DNA from: Thermoflexus sp.
Lineage (GTDB): Bacteria > Chloroflexota > Anaerolineae > Thermoflexales > Thermoflexaceae
Direction: 5' to 3'
NCBI GenBank assembly: GCA_017743605.1
Contig: JAGHYO010000154.1
Location: 1 to 5,653 of the forward strand
DNA: 5,653 nt
Under the pieces are notes generated by a model. That model did not search any database, had not been told where the DNA came from, and saw only the letters and a list, made by a program, of their open reading frames with translations. Both the position numbers and the translations under genes were made by a program. Below, piece after piece: positions 1 through 4,842 of the stretch. Position 1 is the stretch's first letter. Each line of letters starts with the position of its first letter.

Positions 1-2
1 GG

Positions 3-395
3 GGGGGGGTGGGGGTCGGGAAGGCCCGCGCCGTCCCGGAGGCCATGCGCAAGGCCACCGAGCGGGCTCGCCGGAACATGAAGGAGATCCCCCTGATAGG
101 GACCACGATCCCCCATCCAGTGGAGATCAAGTTCGGGGCCACCCGACTGATCCTACGACCGGCCTCGCCGGGCACCGGCGTGATCGCCGCTGGCGGGGTC
201 CGCGCCGTCCTGGAGGCCGCTGGGATCCGGGACGTGCTGACCAAGATCCTGGGGAGCACCAACCCGGTCAGCGTGGTCTACGCCGCGATGAAAGGGCTGG
301 AGATGCTGCGCTCCCCGGAGAAGGTGGCCCAGATCCGGGGGAAGCCAGTGGAGGACGTGATGCCGCCGTGGAGCCGGAGGCGCCATGAAGGTTGA
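3..395 (+). CDS. rpsE: 30S ribosomal protein S5, 3' part (5' end outside window)
   Basis: S5 sits on the 30S subunit near the decoding site and mRNA entry and contributes to translational fidelity. The visible part starts in the glycine-rich stretch that precedes the conserved GKAxxVPEAxRKA motif (GKARAVPEAMRKA here) and continues through the C-terminal S5 domain: the IPHPVEIKFGA strand, GTGVIAAGGVRAVLEAAGI, and the LGSTNPVSVVYAAMKGL helix. These are diagnostic of S5. The N-terminal double-stranded-RNA-binding-like domain lies upstream, outside the window, so the GTG at 9 is an internal codon and not the start. The tail after the RGKPVED motif is short and basic (SRRRHEG). The last 11 nt overlap the start of rpmD, which suggests coupled translation. 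Confidence 0.96.
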   Translation, partial: GGVGVGKARAVPEAMRKATERARRNMKEIPLIGTTIPHPVEIKFGATRLILRPASPGTGVIAAGGVRAVLEAAGIRDVLTKILGSTNPVSVVYAAMKGLEMLRSPEKVAQIRGKPVEDVMPPWSRRRHEG

Positions 396-594
396 AGGGG
401 CCCGTCGTTTGCGGATCACGCTGGTCAAAAGCCCCATCGGGTATTCCCAGCGTCAGCGCCGCACCCTGCGTACCCTGGGGCTGCGCCACCTGAACGATGT
501 GGTGGAGTGGCCGGACACCCCGGTGGTGCGGGGGATGGTGGCCAAGGTGAGCCACCTGGTTCAGGTGGAGGAGGTGGAGCGTGAAGCTGCATGA
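385..594 (+). CDS. rpmD: 50S ribosomal protein L30
   Basis: L30 is a small protein of the large subunit. The 69-residue product has the compact L30 fold signature: a first strand RLRITLVKSPIGY, then QRRTLRTLGLRHLNDVVE (the conserved helix with the TLxxLGL..N.vV pattern), and PVVRGMVAKVSHLVQVEEV at the end. It is a little longer than the usual 58-62 residues, because of a few extra N-terminal residues and an acidic C-terminal tail. The ATG start is supported by GGAGG at 376-380, four bases upstream. The gene overlaps rpsE by 11 nt and rplO by 14 nt; the position between S5 and L15 is the standard spc-operon place and confirms the identification. Confidence 0.95.
   Translation: MKVEGARRLRITLVKSPIGYSQRQRRTLRTLGLRHLNDVVEWPDTPVVRGMVAKVSHLVQVEEVEREAA
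569..575 (+). promoter_or_regulatory. Shine-Dalgarno site of rplO, inside rpmD
   Basis: AGGAGGT lies inside the rpmD coding sequence, five bases before the GTG at 581. It decides the choice of the GTG as rplO start, because no other start codon nearby gives the conserved L15 N-terminus (MKLHELKPAPGSKK). Confidence 0.75.
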
Positions 595-1039
595 ACTGAA
601 GCCAGCGCCGGGGTCGAAGAAGGAGCGCAAGCGGGTGGGCCGCGGCCTGGGCTCAGGCCACGGCACCTATGCCGGGCGAGGGCGCAAAGGCCAGAAGTCC
701 CGCTCCGGCGATCGCAAGATGCCGCCCTACTTCGAGGGCGGCCGCACTCCCCTCATCCGCCGCCTGCCCAAGGCGCGAGGGGAAGGCTTCACCATGGTGG
801 AGAAGGTGATCTACCAGCCCGTCAACGTGGGCCAGCTCAACCGCTTCCCGCCCTACAGCGAGATCACTCCCCTCACCCTCGCCCAGGCTGGCCTGCTCCG
901 GGATCCGGAGGAGCTGGTGGTGATCCTAGGGGATGGGGAGCTGGACCGCCCGCTGATGGTCAAGGCCCATCGCTTCTCTGCCTCGGGACGGGCGAAGATC
1001 GAGGCCGCTGGCGGCCAAGCCGTAGTGATCCCTCGCTAA
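581..1039 (+). CDS. rplO: 50S ribosomal protein L15
   Basis: L15 binds 23S rRNA and is a late-assembly protein of the large subunit. The 152-residue product shows the family plan. There is an N-terminal MKLHELKPAPGS start, then the extended basic glycine-rich arm at residues 20-43 (GRGLGSGHGTYAGRGRKGQK and following), which threads into rRNA. FEGGRTPLIRRLPK follows at about 51-64, and the globular C-terminal domain ends in VKAHRFSASGRAKIEAAGG, the conserved L15 signature region. Length is normal. Translation starts at GTG, 14 nt inside rpmD, with a strong SD. It ends in TAA, 19 nt before secY, the usual neighbour. Confidence 0.97.
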   Translation: MKLHELKPAPGSKKERKRVGRGLGSGHGTYAGRGRKGQKSRSGDRKMPPYFEGGRTPLIRRLPKARGEGFTMVEKVIYQPVNVGQLNRFPPYSEITPLTLAQAGLLRDPEELVVILGDGELDRPLMVKAHRFSASGRAKIEAAGGQAVVIPR

Positions 1040-1058
1040 GGGAGAACGAGGAGGCTGT

Positions 1059-2363
1059 ATGCTGGACGCCCTGCGTAACGCTTGGCATCTGCCGGATCTG
1101 CGACGCAAGATCCTCTACACCCTGATGATCCTGGGCATCTACCGCCTGGCTGCCCACATCCCGGTGCCCGGCGTGGACCGCGCCGCTCTGCAGGAGCTGC
1201 TCCGGGGCCAAACCCCCGCCGGACAGCTTTACATCATCCTGGACCTGCTCTCTGGCGGGGCCATCGCGAATTTCTCTATCATGGCCATGGGGGTGTATCC
1301 CTACGTGACCGCCTCCATCATCTTGCAGCTGCTGGTGCCCGTCGTGCCCCGGCTGGAGCGGCTGGTGAAAGAAGGCGGCTCCGAAGGCCGACGCAAGCTG
1401 GAGCAGTATACGTATTTCCTGACCGTCCCCTTGGCCGCTCTCTATGCCATCGGCCAGGCGAACCTGCTCAGCGCCCCCGGCCAGGCAGTGCTGCCTAACT
1501 TCGGTTTCGCCCCCCATCAGCTGCTGCCGACCCTGACGGTGATCCTGACGATGACGGCCGGCACCATGTTTGCCATCTGGCTGGGCCAGCTGATCACCGA
1601 ACAGGGGATCGGCAACGGGCTCTCCCTGATCATCTTCGGGGGCATTGTGGCCCGGGCCCCCTACAACCTGGCCCAGATCTGGACCAGCAACGGCACCCTG
1701 GGCATCCTGGCGTTCCTGGCCCTGACCGTGATCACCGTCGCAGCCATTGTCTTCATTCAGGAGGGCCAGCGGCGGATCCCCGTCCAGTATGGCCGCCGGG
1801 TGCGGGGTTACCGGATCTACGGGGGCGGCAGCACTCACGTCCCCCTCCGGGTGAACATGGCCGGGATGATCCCCCTGATCCTGGCCCAGGCTGTCCTGGC
1901 CTTCCCGGCCATCATCGCTCAGTTCTTCCAGTATTCCAGCAACGCCATCTTGGCGAGTGTCGCCAACACCATTGTGAGCGTCTTCTCTGGGTTCAGCGAT
2001 ATCTACTGGCCGATGTATTTCGTCACTGTGGTGGTCTTCACCTATTTCTACACAGATGTGATGTTGCAGCAGATGAACCTGGCCGACACCCTGCAGAAGC
2101 AGGGTGGGTTCATCCCGGGGATCCGGCCGGGGAAGGCCACCGAGCAGTATATCAACCGGATCTCCCGACGGATCACGCTGGTGGGGGCCCTGTTCCTGGG
2201 GATCTTGGCCATCCTGCCGTGGCCGGTGCAGGCAGTGCTCCAGGTCAACGTGCTGCTCTTCAGCAGCGCCGCCCTCCTGATCGTGGTGGGTGTGGTCCTG
2301 GACACAATGCGCCAGCTGGAGGCGCAACTGGTGATGCGTCATTACGAGGGGTTTATCCGCTGA
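1059..2363 (+). CDS. secY: Protein translocase subunit SecY
   Basis: SecY is the channel-forming subunit of the SecYEG translocon in the cytoplasmic membrane; it moves unfolded preproteins out with SecA and inserts membrane proteins co-translationally. The 434-residue product has normal length and about ten hydrophobic segments. Family landmarks are visible in order: IPVPGVD after TM1 (residues 34-40), the plug and TM2 region LLSGGAIANFSIMAMGVYPY (63-82), the GQLITEQGIGNGLSLIIF signature (176-193), the RRIPVQYGRR cytoplasmic loop (238-247), GGGSTHVPLRVN (255-266), GFIPGIRPG (350-358) with the conserved cytosolic-loop arginine R356, and the C-terminal EAQLVMRHYEGFIR. GAGGAGG at 1048-1054 supports the ATG. 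All landmarks are intact, so it should be functional. It lies between rplO and adk, as in many bacteria. Confidence 0.98.
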   Translation: MLDALRNAWHLPDLRRKILYTLMILGIYRLAAHIPVPGVDRAALQELLRGQTPAGQLYIILDLLSGGAIANFSIMAMGVYPYVTASIILQLLVPVVPRLERLVKEGGSEGRRKLEQYTYFLTVPLAALYAIGQANLLSAPGQAVLPNFGFAPHQLLPTLTVILTMTAGTMFAIWLGQLITEQGIGNGLSLIIFGGIVARAPYNLAQIWTSNGTLGILAFLALTVITVAAIVFIQEGQRRIPVQYGRRVRGYRIYGGGSTHVPLRVNMAGMIPLILAQAVLAFPAIIAQFFQYSSNAILASVANTIVSVFSGFSDIYWPMYFVTVVVFTYFYTDVMLQQMNLADTLQKQGGFIPGIRPGKATEQYINRISRRITLVGALFLGILAILPWPVQAVLQVNVLLFSSAALLIVVGVVLDTMRQLEAQLVMRHYEGFIR

Positions 2364-2368
2364 GGTGA
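2362..2368 (+). promoter_or_regulatory. Shine-Dalgarno site deciding the adk start
   Basis: GAGGTGA overlaps the secY TGA stop and lies eight bases before the ATG at 2377. An in-frame GTG at 2365 falls inside this same motif and has no well-spaced SD of its own, so the ATG is the better start. Overlap of SD and stop codon suggests re-initiation by ribosomes finishing secY. Confidence 0.65.
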
Positions 2369-2376
2369 GCGCTCCG

Positions 2377-3045
2377 ATGCCGCTCGACTTAATCCTGATG
2401 GGACCCCCAGGGGCTGGGAAGGGAACACAAGCGAAGATCCTCAGCCAGCACCTGGGCATCCCTCACGTGGCCAGCGGGGATATCTTCCGTGACCATTTGC
2501 ATCGCCAGACCCCGCTCGGGCAGCTGGCCCGCCAGTATATAGACCGGGGGGAGCTGGTCCCCGATGACGTGACCATCGGCATGATCCGAGAGCGGTTGGA
2601 GCAGCCGGACTGCCGGGACGGGGTGATCCTGGACGGGTTCCCCCGCACGCTCCCCCAGGCCCGGGCGCTGGACCAGATGCTCTCGGAGATGGGGCGCTCC
2701 CTGGTGGCTGTGCTCTACATCCGGGTGCAAGAGGAGCTGCTGCTCCGTCGCTTGGCCGGCCGCTGGACGTGCCGGACCTGTGGGGCGGTTTACCACATCG
2801 AGCTCAATCCCCCTCGCACGCCTGGTCAGTGTGATCTGGACGGGGGGGCGCTCTACCAGCGCGAGGATGACACTGAGGAGGTCCATCGCCGGCGGATCCA
2901 GGTCTATCAAGAGCAGACAGCGCCGCTGGTCTCGTTCTACCAGGATCAGGGGCTCCTGGTGGAGATCGACGGAGAGCGGCCAATCCAGGAGGTGACCACA
3001 GCCCTCCTCCAGGCGATCGAGATCCGGAGGATGGCGCATCCATGA
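2377..3045 (+). CDS. adk: Adenylate kinase, long form with zinc-type LID
   Basis: Adenylate kinase catalyses the reversible reaction of ATP and AMP to two ADP in the cytoplasm and keeps the adenylate pools balanced. The 222-residue product has the P-loop GPPGAGKGT (9-17), the AMP-binding segment with SGDIFR (33-38) and DGFPRT (86-91), and a long LID domain at about residues 127-165. The LID holds C132-x2-C135 and C152-x2-D155, the Cys3-Asp zinc arrangement known from Bacillus adenylate kinase, and ends in YQREDDTEE. Length fits the long bacterial form (about 210-220). I chose the ATG at 2377, which begins MPLDLILMGPP; an in-frame GTG four codons earlier is possible but less well placed. It overlaps map by 4 nt (ATGA). 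Placement between secY and map is canonical. Confidence 0.97.
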   Translation: MPLDLILMGPPGAGKGTQAKILSQHLGIPHVASGDIFRDHLHRQTPLGQLARQYIDRGELVPDDVTIGMIRERLEQPDCRDGVILDGFPRTLPQARALDQMLSEMGRSLVAVLYIRVQEELLLRRLAGRWTCRTCGAVYHIELNPPRTPGQCDLDGGALYQREDDTEEVHRRRIQVYQEQTAPLVSFYQDQGLLVEIDGERPIQEVTTALLQAIEIRRMAHP

Positions 3046-3878
3046 GCCCCTGGGCGGTCCTTCGAACACGCCGGCCGGCCGAAGGGATCCGGCTCAAGAC
3101 GTGGCAGGAACTCCGGATGATGCGGGAAGCCGGCCGCATCGTGGCCGAGGTCCTGGAGGCCATGCGCGCCTTGGTCCAGCCCGGCGTGACCACTGCGGAG
3201 CTCGATCGGTGGGCGGAGGATTACGTCCGCCGACGGGGCGGGATCCCGGCCTTCAAGGGCTATCCCAGCATGAAAGACGAGGGGGGGCCTCCCTATCCGG
3301 CTACCTTGTGCACGTCGGTCAACCACGTGCTGGTGCACGGGATCCCCGGGCCCTATCGACTCCGAGAGGGAGATCTCATCAGCATCGATGTGGGGGTGAA
3401 TTTCCGGGGATACTTCGCCGATGGGGCGATCACCCTCCCCGTCGGGGAGATCTCCCCGAAGGCCCGGCGTCTGATCGAGGTCACCCAGGCAGCCCTGTGG
3501 GCAGCTATCGCCCAGGCCCGGGCAGGCCGTCGCCTGGGCGACATCCAGTGGGCCATCCAGCACACCGTGGAATCCCGTGGTTTCCAGGTGGCTCGGGAGT
3601 TCGTCAGCCACGGGGTCGGGCGGGCCCTTCACGAGGCGCCCTCTTTCGTGAACCGGGGACGCCCCGGACGGGGCCTTCCCCTGCGGCCCGGGATGACCAT
3701 GGCCATCGAGCCGATGGTGATCATGGGAGACTGGCGGACCCGCATCCTGGAGGACGGATGGACCGTGGTCACCCTGGACGGAAGCCTGACGGCCCATTTC
3801 GAGCACACGGTGGCGATCACAGAAGGGGATCCCATCATCCTCACCGCCCTGGAGGATGACCCGCGGCTCGCCTCCTGA
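3042..3878 (+). CDS. map: Type I methionine aminopeptidase
   Basis: The enzyme removes the initiator methionine from nascent proteins with a small second residue, after deformylation. The 278-residue product has the pita-bread fold signatures and all five metal ligands in the right context: D116 (ISIDVGVN), D127 (YFADGAI), H190 (SHGVGRALHE), E223 (AIEPMV) and E254 (HFEHTVAIT). The substrate-site histidines H99 (VLVHGIP) and H197 are also present, so it should be active. It is longer than the E. coli enzyme (264), mainly through an N-terminal leader of about 15 residues before the common IKTxxE..MREAG start (here LKTWQELRMMREAG). The ATG overlaps the adk stop as ATGA; GGAGG at 3026-3030 is eleven bases upstream, so initiation probably depends on coupling with adk. 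It seems to be the last gene of the left transcription unit. Confidence 0.97.
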   Translation: MSPWAVLRTRRPAEGIRLKTWQELRMMREAGRIVAEVLEAMRALVQPGVTTAELDRWAEDYVRRRGGIPAFKGYPSMKDEGGPPYPATLCTSVNHVLVHGIPGPYRLREGDLISIDVGVNFRGYFADGAITLPVGEISPKARRLIEVTQAALWAAIAQARAGRRLGDIQWAIQHTVESRGFQVAREFVSHGVGRALHEAPSFVNRGRPGRGLPLRPGMTMAIEPMVIMGDWRTRILEDGWTVVTLDGSLTAHFEHTVAITEGDPIILTALEDDPRLAS

Positions 3879-3897
3879 AGTCGGGCCGGCCGCTGTG

Positions 3898-3924
3898 GGG
3901 ATCCGCGGGCGCGTCCCAATTTTG
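3898..3924 (+). terminator. Weak terminator-like hairpin after map
   Basis: Twenty nt after the map stop, GGGA (3898-3901) can pair with TCCC (3914-3917), and CGC (3904-3906) with GCG (3911-3913) after a 2-nt bulge, closing a GGGC loop. AATTTTG follows, a short U-run on the RNA. The stem is short and bulged and the U-tract is only four, so it may terminate only partly. Its position before a promoter candidate fits a transcription-unit boundary. Confidence 0.35.
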
Positions 3925-3939
3925 TCCGGCCTGGCCGCT

Positions 3940-3971
3940 TTGTAGGACAACCGCGAGCAGTCGTTCTACAA
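3940..3971. repeat. Imperfect 15-nt dyad overlapping the rpmJ promoter
   Basis: TTGTAGGACAACCGC (3940-3954) and GCAGTCGTTCTACAA (3957-3971) are inverted copies with 12 of 15 matching positions, separated by GA. One of the three differences is a G-U wobble in RNA. No T-run follows on either strand, so it does not look like a terminator. The right arm contains most of the -10 candidate and the left arm the -35 candidate, which makes an operator reading possible. No regulator can be named from sequence. Confidence 0.5.
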
Positions 3972-3972
3972 T
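3944..3972 (+). promoter_or_regulatory. Candidate sigma70-type promoter for rpmJ-rpsM-rpsK-rpsD
   Basis: AGGACA (3944-3949, four of six matches to TTGACA, including the GACA part) is followed after 17 nt by TACAAT (3967-3972, five of six matches to TATAAT). Transcription would start near 3979 and give a leader of about 100 nt before rpmJ. The spacing is ideal and it lies in an AT-richer patch of an otherwise very GC-rich window, directly downstream of the map gene's end. Confidence 0.55.
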
Positions 3973-3993
3973 AAAAAGACACACCCGGATCCG

Positions 3994-4025
3994 ACTGGAA
4001 TTGGAGGAGTTCTACGTATTCCGGT
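3994..4025 (+). other. Leader hairpin with SD-like loop upstream of rpmJ
   Basis: ACTGGAAT (3994-4001) pairs with ATTCCGGT (4018-4025), eight pairs including one G-U. The 16-nt loop shows GGAGGAG (4003-4009), an excellent Shine-Dalgarno sequence, but no ATG, GTG or TTG follows at a usable distance. An A-rich tract (AAAATAAAAAA, 4026-4036) follows. It may be a regulatory leader, a ribosome standby site, or the remnant of a lost gene start. Confidence 0.3.
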
Positions 4026-4030
4026 AAAAT
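4001..4030 (+). promoter_or_regulatory. Second, weaker promoter candidate before rpmJ
   Basis: TTGGAG (4001-4006, three of six matches to TTGACA) and TAAAAT (4025-4030, five of six matches to TATAAT) are separated by 18 nt. The -10 lies in the most AT-rich patch of the window. It competes with the SD-like and hairpin reading of the same bases and is less convincing than the upstream candidate. Confidence 0.25.
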
Positions 4031-4080
4031 AAAAAATTGCCGTCCGCTGCATGTATATCTGGGTGCTTCAGGAGGGCGCG

Positions 4081-4194
4081 ATGAAGGTCACACCTTCGGT
4101 GCGCCGGCGATGTCCGAAGTGCAAGATCGTGCGGCGCAAAGGAGTGGTGCGGGTGATCTGCGAGAACCCCAAACACAAACAGCGCCAGGGGTGA
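4081..4194 (+). CDS. rpmJ: 50S ribosomal protein L36, zinc-binding form
   Basis: L36 is the smallest large-subunit protein and binds 23S rRNA. The 37-residue product begins MKVTPSVRRRCPKCKIVRRK and ends in VICENPKHKQRQG, the classic L36 sequence at exactly the usual length. The zinc-ribbon ligands are intact: C11, C14, C27 and H32 (C-x2-C-x12-C-x4-H), the so-called C+ form. Position 4 is threonine where arginine is common (MKVRPSV), a minor change. AGGAGGG at 4070-4076 lies four bases before the ATG. The gene normally follows infA; here it follows a promoter-bearing gap instead. It is the first gene of the right-hand unit. Confidence 0.97.
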   Translation: MKVTPSVRRRCPKCKIVRRKGVVRVICENPKHKQRQG

Positions 4195-4199
4195 GCCGG

Positions 4200-4243
4200 G
4201 ATCGTCCGGTCGCCTCTGAATGAAGGAGAAGCGGACCGGGATC
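4200..4243 (+). other. RNA hairpin in the rpmJ-rpsM spacer
   Basis: GATC (4200-4203), CCGGTC (4206-4211) and GC (4212-4213) pair with GC (4231-4232), GACCGG (4234-4239) and GATC (4240-4243), giving 12 pairs with a 2-nt and a 1-nt bulge. The 17-nt loop contains AAGGAG (4223-4228). No U-run follows, so it is not a terminator. The stem also creates a 9-nt direct repeat, CCGGGATCG, at 4196-4204 and 4236-4244. It lies 31 nt before rpsM, where E. coli has the S4-regulated alpha-operon leader, but I see no clear match to that pseudoknot. Confidence 0.4.
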
Positions 4244-4274
4244 GCCGGGACAGCGCTCAGGGAGGAGATGCACG

Positions 4275-4664
4275 ATGGCACGGATCGCAGGCGTGGAGTT
4301 GCCCCGGGATAAACGGGTGGAGATCGCTCTCACTTACATTTTCGGGATCGGTCGCTCGCTGGCCAAGCAGATCCTTCAACAGACCCGGGTAAACCCGGAT
4401 AAGCGGGTGAAGGATCTGACGGAGAGCGAGGTGAACATCCTCCGCGAGGCCATCGAGCGGAACTACAAAGTAGAGGGCGATCTGCGACGAGAGACCGCCA
4501 TGAACATCAAGCGCCTGATCGACATCGGGTGCTATCGAGGGCTGCGCCACAAGATGAATCTGCCGACGCGCGGCCAGCGGACCCGGACGAACGCCCGGAC
4601 CCGGAAGGGTCCTCGGAAGACAGTGCCCGGCCGCGGCCGCAAGCGCGGCGCCAAGAAGAAGTGA
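4275..4664 (+). CDS. rpsM: 30S ribosomal protein S13
   Basis: S13 sits in the head of the small subunit, contacts the P-site tRNA and forms bridges to the large subunit. The 129-residue product starts MARIAGVELPRDKRVEIALTY, with the helix-two-turn-helix region IFGIGRSLAKQIL (22-34). It ends in the conserved basic tail with YRGLRHKMNLPTRGQRTRTN (87-106) followed by ARTRKGPRK, reaching the P site. The length and C-terminal lysine/arginine tail are normal. GGAGGAG at 4261-4267 is seven bases before the ATG; an earlier ATG at 4268 is out of frame. It opens the conserved S13-S11-S4 set, but is separated from rpsK by an unusually structured spacer. Confidence 0.98.
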   Translation: MARIAGVELPRDKRVEIALTYIFGIGRSLAKQILQQTRVNPDKRVKDLTESEVNILREAIERNYKVEGDLRRETAMNIKRLIDIGCYRGLRHKMNLPTRGQRTRTNARTRKGPRKTVPGRGRKRGAKKK

Positions 4665-4671
4665 TCCGGCT

Positions 4672-4717
4672 CCTCCCCCTCCTCCATCGCCGCCCAAGCG
4701 CGGGAGCGAGGGGGAGG
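4672..4717 (+). other. Strong hairpin A in the rpsM-rpsK spacer
   Basis: CCTCCCCCTC (4672-4681) is the exact reverse complement of GAGGGGGAGG (4708-4717). The stem continues with CTCC (4682-4685) against GGAG (4703-4706) past one bulged C (4707), and possibly with CGC (4688-4690) against GCG (4698-4700). This gives 14 or more pairs starting 7 nt after the rpsM stop. No U-run follows, so alone it does not look like a terminator; it could protect mRNA ends or act as half of a switch. Confidence 0.55.
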
Positions 4718-4725
4718 CCATCTCG

Positions 4726-4842
4726 ATGATTGGGGGAAAACGGCGGGGAGGCCCTCCGCCTCCCTTTTACGATCTACGTCGCCCGAGGAGGGGTCGATGG
4801 CGCGAGGTTCGAGGAGCGGTCGCAAGGCCCGCCGCAACGTGA
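4726..4842 (+). other. Possible 38-codon small ORF overlapping rpsK (uncertain)
   Basis: An ATG at 4726 lies eight bases after GGGGGAGG (4710-4717) and opens a 38-codon frame that runs through hairpin B and overlaps the start of rpsK in another frame, ending at TGA 4840-4842. The product would begin MIGGKRRGGPPPPFYDLRRP. It resembles no family I know. In GC-rich DNA an open frame of this size is easily due to chance, and its putative SD is the right arm of hairpin A. If translated, it could be a leader peptide. Confidence 0.15.
4746..4768 (+). terminator. Intrinsic-terminator-like hairpin B between rpsM and rpsK
   Basis: GGGAGGC (4746-4752) pairs perfectly with GCCTCCC (4758-4764) around a 5-nt CCTCC loop, followed at once by TTTT (4765-4768). 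This is the form of a Rho-independent terminator, although the U-tract is short (TTTTAC). It lies 28 nt before rpsK, inside a gene set that is normally co-transcribed, so partial termination or attenuation is more likely than full stop. GGGGAGGCC recurs at 4711-4719, allowing alternative pairing. Confidence 0.5.

Noticed and set aside
960..2459. 499-codon open frame on the minus strand across secY
   Set aside because: It mirrors secY in GC-rich codons, its product is a low-complexity H/D/Q/G/P mixture with no recognisable domain, and secY is intact on the other strand.
2389..3069. 226-codon minus-strand frame opposite adk
   Set aside because: Antisense shadow of adk with biased composition and no domain.
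3101..3859. 252-codon plus-strand frame inside map
   Set aside because: Out-of-frame shadow; Arg/Gly/Pro-rich translation typical of GC-rich shadow frames.
2946..3950. 334-codon minus-strand frame opposite map
   Set aside because: Antisense shadow of map; no family features, and map keeps all catalytic residues.
3940..3971. The dyad as a terminator of map
   Set aside because: No T-run follows on either strand (TAAAAAG on the plus strand), so intrinsic termination is unlikely; kept as a possible operator.
3940..3972. MerR-type promoter with long spacer (TTGTAG, 21 nt, TACAAT)
   Set aside because: The 17-nt spacing with AGGACA is a better ordinary promoter, and MerR-type control of ribosomal genes is not expected.
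4012..4281. 89-codon minus-strand frame opposite rpmJ and the promoter gap
   Set aside because: Covers the well-supported rpmJ gene; no SD-like support or recognisable sequence. I considered it as a replacement for infA, but it has no IF-1 similarity.
4220..4312. 30-codon frame (MKEKRTGIAG...) between rpmJ and rpsM
   Set aside because: Overlaps rpsM out of frame and has no Shine-Dalgarno sequence upstream; most of it is hairpin arm and the rpsM SD.
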